Part shown: positions 6,318 to 11,566 of the stretch, piece by piece
Layout of the letters: every line of letters begins with the position of its first letter
Numbering within the stretch: position 1 is the stretch's first letter
Assembly (NCBI GenBank): GCA_017881705.1
Contig: JADGQP010000192.1
Span: 1-11,566 of the forward strand
Direction: 5' to 3'
DNA: 11,566 nt
Origin: Christensenellaceae bacterium
GTDB lineage: Bacteria > Bacillota > Clostridia > Christensenellales > Aristaeellaceae
Notes under the pieces: model-generated
What the model saw: the letters and a program-made list of their open reading frames with translations, nothing else
What the model was told of the DNA's origin: nothing
Databases searched by the model: none
Translations under genes and position numbers: made by a program

Positions 6318-7532
6318 ATGGCAAAGATGATGATCCCTTTGGGGCCTCAGCATCCGGCGCTGGAGGAGCCTGAAAGTTTTAGCCTTTTACTGGATGGTGA
6401 GCGTATCGCTGCCGCGACCGTGGCGCTGGGCTATAACCACCGCGGCATGGAAAAGGCGTGCGAAAGCCGTACCTATATCCAGGATATTTACCTGCTGGAG
6501 CGCATTTGCGGCATCTGTTCGCACTCGCATTCCTCCAGTTACGTGCAGGCAGTGGAAGCCATCGCCGGCATCGAGATACCCAAGCGTGCCGCCTACCTAC
6601 GCACGCTGATCGGCGAACTGGAGCGCGTGCACAGTCATCTTTTGTGGCTAGGCATAGCGGGGCACGAAATTGGCTTTCAAACGCTGTTCATGTTCGTTTG
6701 GAGAGATCGTGAACTTGTGATGGATCTGCTGGAGCGGCTTACGGGCAATCGCGTGAATTATGGCATGAATACCATCGGCGGCGTACGCCGCGATATTGAC
6801 TCCACGCAGACTGAGGAAGTGCTCAAGGCTTTGGACATTCTGGAGGCGCGCACCAGCTACTACATCAAGGTGTGCACCGAGGAGCAATCCATCATCGGGC
6901 GCTTGGCCGGTGTGGGTAAACTCCCCCGCGAGGACGCTCTGCGTCTGGGCGCGGTGGGCCCCGTGCTGCGTGCTTCCGGCGTGCGACGCGATATGCGCAA
7001 GGACGATCCGTACGATGCGTATTCCGAGCTGGATTTTAACGTAATTACCGACGATCACGCGGATGTATTGGGCCGCACCGTCGTGCGCGTGTTCGAGATT
7101 ATGGAAAGCTACAAGATCTGCCGCCAGGTGGTTCGCAACATGCCGGACGGCCCCATCGCCGTGAAGGTGCCTGCCAAAATCCCCACCGGCGAGGCCTTTT
7201 CCCGTTACGAGGCTCCGCGCGGGGAGGATATCCACTATGTTCGTTCCAACGGCACCGATCGACCCGAACGTGTGAAGGTGCGCGCGCCCACGCTTGCCAA
7301 TCTCGCGTCCATCACCAACATGATCGAGGGCGGTTACCTGGCCGACGTGCCCATCGTGATTGCCGCCATCGACCCGTGTTTTTCCTGCACCGACCGCATG
7401 ATCCGCGTACAGGACAGCCGCAGCGGCCGCGAGGATCGTTACGACTGGGCGGGCCTCAGGCAATACAGCATCGATTGGTATAAAAAACGGGGCGTAGACC
7501 TATCGCAAACCAAAGCCGCATGGAAGGATTGA
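6318..7532 (+). CDS. Group 4 [NiFe] hydrogenase large (catalytic) subunit precursor
   Basis: This 404-residue subunit binds the [NiFe] centre where H2 is made or split. It opens with the NuoD/HycE-like PLGPQHPALEEPESF. The L1 motif is ERICGICSHSHS with Cys64 and Cys67; the L2 motif is IDPCFSCTDRM with Cys354 and Cys357. All four nickel ligands are therefore present, which separates it from NuoD and from the Ehr-type relatives that have lost them. After Arg360 a 44-residue tail follows (MIRVQDSRSG to the end). E. coli HycE is cut by HycI at the same Arg|Met point in the same motif, so this is inferred to be a precursor matured by the protease encoded last in the operon. The start at ATG has GGAGG 8 nt upstream. 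The motif form is closest to HycE-like group 4 enzymes, but the exact subgroup cannot be decided by eye. Confidence 0.96.
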   Translation: MAKMMIPLGPQHPALEEPESFSLLLDGERIAAATVALGYNHRGMEKACESRTYIQDIYLLERICGICSHSHSSSYVQAVEAIAGIEIPKRAAYLRTLIGELERVHSHLLWLGIAGHEIGFQTLFMFVWRDRELVMDLLERLTGNRVNYGMNTIGGVRRDIDSTQTEEVLKALDILEARTSYYIKVCTEEQSIIGRLAGVGKLPREDALRLGAVGPVLRASGVRRDMRKDDPYDAYSELDFNVITDDHADVLGRTVVRVFEIMESYKICRQVVRNMPDGPIAVKVPAKIPTGEAFSRYEAPRGEDIHYVRSNGTDRPERVKVRAPTLANLASITNMIEGGYLADVPIVIAAIDPCFSCTDRMIRVQDSRSGREDRYDWAGLRQYSIDWYKKRGVDLSQTKAAWKD

Positions 7533-7536
7533 TCTC

Positions 7537-8478
7537 ATGGCCCTTTCCCTCATCAATATCCTGATCTTCCCGGGGTTCTTGTTTTTAAGCACCCTGGCGC
7601 TTGCGTTTGAGTATGTCGACCGCAAGCTGTGCGCCAGGATGCAAAACCGCGTAGGGCCTCCGTGGTACCAGCCGATTGCGGATTTTATCAAGCTGATGTC
7701 CAAGGAAACTGTGATTCCCACGGAAGCCAACCCCAGCATATTTAAATCCATCCCGATCTTCGCGCTCGCCGCGACCGCGTCGGCTTTCCTGTACATTCCT
7801 ATTTGGGGTCAGCGCTCGCTTTATCCCTTCGATTGCGACCTGCTGGTCGTGTTGTATTTTCTAACTGTGCCTACCCTCACGTTTTTCCTGGCTGGCTGGT
7901 TTTCATCGTCGCTGTACGCGGAAATCGGCTCCATCCGCGCGATGACGCAGCTGTTTGCCTATGAGGTTCCGCTGTATATGGCGCTGCTGGGCCCGGCGCT
8001 GCTGGCCGGCAGTTGGTCGATCAGCGCCATCACGGCGTTTTACCACCAGAACCCGCTGTTATCGCTGCTGAACCTGCCTGGCTTGTGCGTGGCCATCATA
8101 GCCGCGCAGGGCAAGCTGGAACGCGCACCGTTTGATATACCCGATGCGGAAACAGAGATTGTCGGCGGTACGTTTACGGAATACAGCGGCCGCTATCTGG
8201 GGTTGTTCCGCATGGCTGTGGACAGCGAAATGGTGGCGCTGGCCGCGTTGATTTCCGCCATCTTCTTTCCCGCGCTCCTGCCCGCCAACCCCGTGCTGGG
8301 TCTGCTTGTGTTTCTTATAAAGGTGCTGGTGGTGGTATTTATACTGGCGGTGATTAAAACCGCATTCGCCCGTTTCCGTATCGACCAGATGGTTACGTTC
8401 TGCTGGAAGATACTCGCGCCGGTTTCACTGCTCCAAATCGTGATTGATATTATCGCCAAGGGAGTGATTTTATCATGA
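7537..8478 (+). CDS. NuoH-like membrane anchor subunit of group 4 hydrogenase (HycD/EchB-like)
   Basis: This 313-residue protein has about eight membrane helices and is the normal size for NuoH/HycD/EchB. It anchors the peripheral [NiFe] module and begins the proton path. Signature stretches are AFEYVDRKLCARMQNRVGPP (residues 23-42, near the active-site chamber in complex I), YAEIGSIRAMTQLFAYEVPL with Glu129 and Glu143, and the loop GKLERAPFDIPDAETEIVGG (residues 192-211) followed by TFTEYSG, with Glu195, Asp200, Asp203, Glu205 and Glu207. Near the C-terminus ARFRIDQM matches the family's RxRxDQ pattern. It lies 4 nt after the large-subunit gene, and its stop overlaps the next ATG by 4 nt (ATGA at 8475), so the three genes are probably co-translated. 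All acidic loop residues typical of the family that I could place are intact. Confidence 0.95.
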   Translation: MALSLINILIFPGFLFLSTLALAFEYVDRKLCARMQNRVGPPWYQPIADFIKLMSKETVIPTEANPSIFKSIPIFALAATASAFLYIPIWGQRSLYPFDCDLLVVLYFLTVPTLTFFLAGWFSSSLYAEIGSIRAMTQLFAYEVPLYMALLGPALLAGSWSISAITAFYHQNPLLSLLNLPGLCVAIIAAQGKLERAPFDIPDAETEIVGGTFTEYSGRYLGLFRMAVDSEMVALAALISAIFFPALLPANPVLGLLVFLIKVLVVVFILAVIKTAFARFRIDQMVTFCWKILAPVSLLQIVIDIIAKGVILS

Positions 8479-8828
8479 AGGGTACGGGCAAGATGATACC
8501 GTTGATGCTGCGGATGCTGGTAAAAAAGCCGGACACCATCCTGTACCCCGCCCAGAAGGCGCACGTGGAGGAACACTTTCGCGGAGCGTTGAAATTTGAC
8601 CAGGCCCTATGCATCGGGTGTAAGCTCTGTATGCGGGTTTGCCCCAGCGCCGCCATAGAGATCGAGCGCGTATCCGAAACCGAAAAAGTGTTTCAGGCTT
8701 ACGTGCGCATGGATCGCTGCATTTTCTGCGGCCAATGCGTGGATACCTGCCCCAAGAAGGCGTTGGAGAATACCGAGAATTTTGAACTGGCCAGCACGGA
8801 TAAAGAATCGCTGAGGAAGGCTATTTAA
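8475..8828 (+). CDS. NuoI-like 2x[4Fe-4S] ferredoxin subunit of group 4 hydrogenase
   Basis: This 117-residue electron-transfer subunit has two complete CxxCxxCxxxC motifs: Cys46, Cys49, Cys52 and Cys56 (CIGCKLCMRVCP), and Cys82, Cys85, Cys88 and Cys92 (CIFCGQCVDTCP). These bind two [4Fe-4S] clusters and would hand electrons from an outside donor to the small-subunit cluster. The N-terminal ~40 residues (MIPLMLRMLVKKPDTILYP) are basic and partly hydrophobic, as in NuoI/EchF/HycF-type proteins that sit on the membrane arm. The start overlaps the NuoH-like gene by 4 nt. No NuoE, NuoF or NuoG homologue is in the window, so a soluble ferredoxin is the likely donor, but a formate or CO dehydrogenase partner encoded elsewhere cannot be excluded. 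Confidence 0.94.
   Translation: MKGTGKMIPLMLRMLVKKPDTILYPAQKAHVEEHFRGALKFDQALCIGCKLCMRVCPSAAIEIERVSETEKVFQAYVRMDRCIFCGQCVDTCPKKALENTENFELASTDKESLRKAI
8814..8820 (+). promoter_or_regulatory. Ribosome binding site AGGAAGG for the TTG start at 8831
   Basis: This site lies within the end of the NuoI-like gene, 10 nt before the TTG at 8831. Spacing is slightly long and the match is imperfect, which together with the TTG start suggests low translation of the protease relative to the structural subunits. Confidence 0.5.
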
Positions 8829-8830
8829 AC

Positions 8831-9322
8831 TTGAAAGACGTTTATCGTTTCCTTTCTCGGCGCCTAAAGGGCTACACGCGCTTGGCCGTTTTGGGCGTGG
8901 GCTCGGTGCTGCGTTCGGACGATGCGGCTGGCATGGAGGTTGTGCGGCGCCTAGAGGAACGGCTTTCCCCCCTGCCGCCCGAGGTTAGCCTGTTCGCGGG
9001 CGAAACCGCGCCGGAAAATCTGTGCGGCTGCATCAAACGCTTTCATCCGACCCATCTGTTAATGATAGACGCGGCGGATCTGGGCCTTTCCCCAGGCGAG
9101 TGCGCACAGATAGACCCCGCGCTGGTTGGCGGTCCCACTTTTTTGTCTCATATGCTGCCCCTGAAACTGATGACCGATTATCTAATACAGGAAACAGGCG
9201 CGGCGGTAACGCTGTTGGGTATTCAGTACCAGACACTCGAGTTCGACGGCCCCCTTTCGCCGGCTATCGAACGTGCCGTTGAAAACGTATGTGCCGCGCT
9301 TGAAAAGGTAATACACTTTTAG
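8831..9322 (+). CDS. hycI: Hydrogenase maturation endopeptidase, HycI type
   Basis: This 163-residue protease of the HycI/HybD/HyaD family is expected to remove the C-terminal tail of the large subunit once nickel has been inserted. The nickel-sensing residues known from E. coli HycI (Asp16, Asp62, His90) are matched by Asp31 (GSVLRSDDAAG), Asp80 (HLLMIDAADLGLSPGE) and His107 (FLSHMLPLKLM). GETAPEN (residues 57-63) and VTLLGIQ also match HycI. In the first motif the usual Asn of the G-N pair is Ser25. The start is TTG, 2 nt after the upstream stop. The first ~17 residues (MKDVYRFLSRRLKGYTR) precede the usual start of the fold and are slightly longer than in E. coli HycI. It is the last gene of the operon, followed by a terminator. 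Family assignment is firm. Confidence 0.94.
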   Translation: MKDVYRFLSRRLKGYTRLAVLGVGSVLRSDDAAGMEVVRRLEERLSPLPPEVSLFAGETAPENLCGCIKRFHPTHLLMIDAADLGLSPGECAQIDPALVGGPTFLSHMLPLKLMTDYLIQETGAAVTLLGIQYQTLEFDGPLSPAIERAVENVCAALEKVIHF

Positions 9323-9704
9323 TATATTAGATCGGCGGGCAGACCAGCCCTAGGGATGATTGATATTTACCTGTATCAGCATATAAAATAAAACCTTACG
9401 GTAAAAGATTGAACGCGGAGAATGTGGGCATATAGAAAGAACGGGGATTGCTGCGGTACATCGGTACGCAGCGACCATCCCGTTTTTTTGTCGTATGGGT
9501 TATTTTGTTTGCTGCCGTTCGCAAAGGGAGATTGTATTCGGAAAAGGAGTATTGCGTTTCGGGGCACATGGTCTGCCCGCGGCAGAATCGTTAGCTGCTT
9601 AGTCCATTTAGGCTCATCCGTTCCGCGGCGTTTCCGCATCACGATACCGAGCCAGCCTGGACAACGCAGATATCGGGGGTCAGGCTTCCGTACCACGGCC
9701 GTTC
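9323..9704. other. Convergent intergenic region, no convincing gene
   Basis: This gap separates the + strand hydrogenase operon from the - strand TPR gene. Apart from the terminator at 9441-9489, I see only two weak hairpins: TCTGCC/GGCAGA around CGC at 9572-9586, and CCGT/ACGG at 9687-9697. Neither has a T-tract. Open frames exist on both strands here but have no good ribosome binding site, no recognisable motif and atypical composition. No tRNA-like or riboswitch-like pattern was recognised. Confidence 0.6.
9441..9489 (+). terminator. Rho-independent terminator of the hydrogenase operon
   Basis: A long interrupted hairpin is followed by seven Ts (9483-9489). The outer stem is ACGGGGAT (9441-9448) with ATCCCGT (9477-9483), one G bulged. 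The inner stem is GCTGCGGTAC (9450-9459) with GTACGCAGC (9464-9472), again with one bulged G, around the loop ATCG. It lies 118 nt after the protease stop codon. On the opposite strand the hairpin is followed by a T-rich CTTTCT stretch, so it may also act weakly for the convergent gene. Confidence 0.85.
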
Positions 9705-11566
9705 TTAATAATCGGCCTGTTCACGCTCGAAAATCGGTTTGTGGATTGTGGCTCCAAGGTGCGCCGCGTCCATCGACAGCGTTAGTGCGCAGGCTTCCAA
9801 CGCGCGCTTTCGGTCGCCCAAGCCGTAACTGCCAAGGGCGATCAGGTACTCACAATGCGCCCGGTTGCGCGCGTTCAAGTCCTCGTCAAACAGCTGCATA
9901 TCCGGTAGGCTCACGGCGAAATAATCAATCTTCACCTCGATAAACAGGTTCCGCTCACCGTAATCCACAAGTTTGTGGAAACGTGCGCACGCTTTTGCCT
10001 CCAGCCCGAGGGCGCGCAGGGCGAGCCCTTGGTAGAGGATCATATCGGCGGGCTGGTCATTGTAAAACATCATGCCCGCGGGCTCCTCGTCGCCTATGGC
10101 TGCACGCTCAAAGCAGGCCAGCGCGGTTTTTTCATCTCCCTGCGCACGGGCGGCCACACCCAGCAGGTAGTGGATATCGTTATCCTTTGCGCCCTCCAGC
10201 TTCCCCTCCCCTAGGTTATGCGGAAAGGTGAGCGCCCGAGTCAACAGCTCCTGCGCCTCGGCGGGTCGGCCTTCCGACAGCGCCTTACGCGCCAGCTGTT
10301 TCAAACTAAGGGCATACTGCGCGGTAATCTTCCCCTCGCCGCCTTCCCAAGGATGGAAACGGCGTGAAAGGGTCAGTTCCAGCGCCTTTTTATATTGCCC
10401 TGTCAGGTTGAGGAGGGTTACGTATTCGGTCGTCAGGTCGTCACGCCGAAGCACCGCAGCCAGATACGCTTCCAGCAATGCCAGCCGCTCCGCCGGTTTG
10501 CTGCCCAGCTTCTTACGAAGCTGATCCGCTTCCAACAGCACCCGCGCGTCATCCGGATTAAGCCGAAATGCCTCCTCTATCGATTCCAACGCCTTTTGCG
10601 GCATGTGTGCCTTGTTGTAGTAGTAAAGCGCCAGGTTGCGCCGCACGGTCGGGTACAGGGGCAACCGCTTTGCGGCGCGTTCCCACAGCGCGCCCGCCTC
10701 GTCGTAACGCTTACGGTCGTAATACAGGTTGCCCAGATAATAAGCTGCGTGCCCGTCCTCCGGGTTGCGCTCCAGCGCGAAGCGGAGCACCGCGATGTCC
10801 TCCAGTCGGTTGGGGAAACAGTAGCGAGGGTCGCTCCCAGCCGCGGCAACAAGGATTGCATCCGGCGTTTCACCCTTCAGCCCCAGCGCATAGGCTTCGT
10901 AATAGCGCAGCATCGGGTCGGGAGCCTTCAGCGCATGGAGCGTTCGCAAGGCTTCGTCGAAGCAGCCGGCTTGCAGATAGTCGATCGCGGCCTCGATGTG
11001 TCTGGCGGGTTTTCCGCACATGGAGCGCGTACCCTCGGCCACGTTCAACTCCAGCGCACAGAGGTTGGCGAACGGGTCGATAGCCAGCGTTTCCCGGCAG
11101 TAAGCAGTGGCATCCTCCGTGCGCCCGAGCTTGCGAAGCAGCACGGCGCGCAGGCCGCGCGCTTTGAGGTTGTGTGCGTTGCGCACCAATGCCCTGTCTG
11201 TAAAGTCCAGCGCTTCGGCAACCCTCCCGCCTGCGGCAGCTATGGCCGACAGGTAGTAGAAGGCACTTTCCTGCTGGGCTGCGCTCCACGTGGCTTTATA
11301 GAAAGCGTTGAAAGCCTCCTCAAACCGGTTCTGGTAATAGAGCGCAAGCCCCAGGCCAAGGTACGGCTCGCTGTCGTATGGATTTGGATTTTTCCACGTC
11401 GCACGCTTGATTGCGGCGCGGAAACAGCCTTCGCTCTGCTCAAACAACCCACGGCGCATCAATAGCATGCCATACCCGGTGTTGCAGCGGATGTCGCCGT
11501 TATCGCGTTTCAACCCCTCCAGATAATACGCTTCGGGTTCAAAGGTCGCGTGGCGGTACTGTTCCA
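9705..11566 (-). CDS. TPR-repeat protein of the DUF5107 type, C-terminal part, 5'-truncated
   Basis: The reading frame is open to the window edge: the first visible residues are EQYRHATFEPEAYYLEGLKR, so the TTG at 11513 is internal. About 619 residues are visible. They consist of tetratricopeptide repeats, for example SEPYLGLGLALYYQNRFEEA, HAAYYLGNLYYDRKRYDEAG and RRNLALYYYNKAHMPQKALE. A non-repeat stretch near visible residue 400 has SRRFHPWEGGEGKITAQYAL, which I recognise from the C-terminal half of large DUF5107-containing proteins (about 1,000-1,100 residues). The N-terminal DUF5107 domain would lie outside the window. No signal peptide or membrane helix is visible in this part. TPR units usually hold protein partners; the biological role of the family is not known to me with certainty. 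It runs convergent to the hydrogenase operon, so no shared regulation is implied. Confidence 0.85.
   Translation of the reverse strand, partial: EQYRHATFEPEAYYLEGLKRDNGDIRCNTGYGMLLMRRGLFEQSEGCFRAAIKRATWKNPNPYDSEPYLGLGLALYYQNRFEEAFNAFYKATWSAAQQESAFYYLSAIAAAGGRVAEALDFTDRALVRNAHNLKARGLRAVLLRKLGRTEDATAYCRETLAIDPFANLCALELNVAEGTRSMCGKPARHIEAAIDYLQAGCFDEALRTLHALKAPDPMLRYYEAYALGLKGETPDAILVAAAGSDPRYCFPNRLEDIAVLRFALERNPEDGHAAYYLGNLYYDRKRYDEAGALWERAAKRLPLYPTVRRNLALYYYNKAHMPQKALESIEEAFRLNPDDARVLLEADQLRKKLGSKPAERLALLEAYLAAVLRRDDLTTEYVTLLNLTGQYKKALELTLSRRFHPWEGGEGKITAQYALSLKQLARKALSEGRPAEAQELLTRALTFPHNLGEGKLEGAKDNDIHYLLGVAARAQGDEKTALACFERAAIGDEEPAGMMFYNDQPADMILYQGLALRALGLEAKACARFHKLVDYGERNLFIEVKIDYFAVSLPDMQLFDEDLNARNRAHCEYLIALGSYGLGDRKRALEACALTLSMDAAHLGATIHKPIFEREQADY

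Noticed and set aside
6648..7463. Minus-strand open frame of 271 residues opposite the large subunit
   Set aside because: His/Ala/Gly-rich antisense translation of a strongly conserved hydrogenase gene.
6318..7532. Ehr-type (non-hydrogenase) complex or complex I NuoD
   Set aside because: Both nickel-binding CxxC pairs are intact (Cys64/67 and Cys354/357), which NuoD and Ehr proteins lack.
9376..9696. Minus-strand open frame of 106 residues in the convergent gap
   Set aside because: No ribosome binding site or recognisable motif, overlaps the terminator hairpin, and the composition looks random.
9422..9943. Plus-strand open frame of 173 residues
   Set aside because: It runs through the terminator and into the antisense of the TPR gene, with no family resemblance.
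10395..11465. Long plus-strand open frame of 356 residues
   Set aside because: It is the antisense shadow of the TPR gene; its sequence is rich in Arg, Gln and Val without domain character, while the opposite strand has clear TPR repeats.

Overview
The window reads as part of the chromosome of an anaerobic bacterium, most likely a moderately GC-rich member of the Clostridia. The reasons are strong AGGAGG-type ribosome binding sites, frequent GTG and TTG starts, a tightly packed energy-converting hydrogenase operon and a neighbouring TPR protein of the DUF5107 type. This taxonomic placement is inference; no rRNA or marker gene is present.

Bases 1-9322 (+ strand) hold most of one operon for a membrane-bound group 4 [NiFe] hydrogenase related to respiratory complex I. 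In order it encodes three Mrp/NuoL/M/N-type proton-antiporter subunits (the first cut by the window edge), a NuoJ-like subunit, a NuoK-like subunit, a NuoA-like subunit, the small subunit with the proximal [4Fe-4S] site (NuoB-like), a NuoC-like subunit, the [NiFe] large subunit (NuoD-like), the NuoH-like membrane anchor, a two-cluster ferredoxin subunit (NuoI-like) and a HycI-type maturation endopeptidase. Genes overlap by 4 nt or lie within 50 nt of each other. The large subunit keeps all four nickel-binding cysteines and a HycE-like C-terminal extension, and the last gene encodes the enzyme that would remove it, so this is a true hydrogenase and not complex I. No NADH-oxidising module (NuoEFG) is visible. 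The likely reaction is electron transfer from reduced ferredoxin to protons, with H2 release coupled to ion pumping, or the reverse.

The main anomaly is in the second antiporter gene. The N-terminal part begins at an ATG that overlaps the upstream stop codon, but its frame ends at 1222. The rest of the protein is in the -1 frame. The two join seamlessly at G GGT TTT (1135-1141), which fits the canonical -1 slippery heptamer pattern. This could be programmed frameshifting, a recent one-base deletion or a homopolymer sequencing error.

Bases 9323-9704 are a non-coding gap between convergent transcription units, with a strong intrinsic terminator for the operon at 9441-9489. Bases 9705-11566 (- strand) hold the C-terminal ~619 residues of a TPR-repeat protein of the DUF5107 type. 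Its N-terminal part lies beyond the window, and it has no evident functional link to the hydrogenase.
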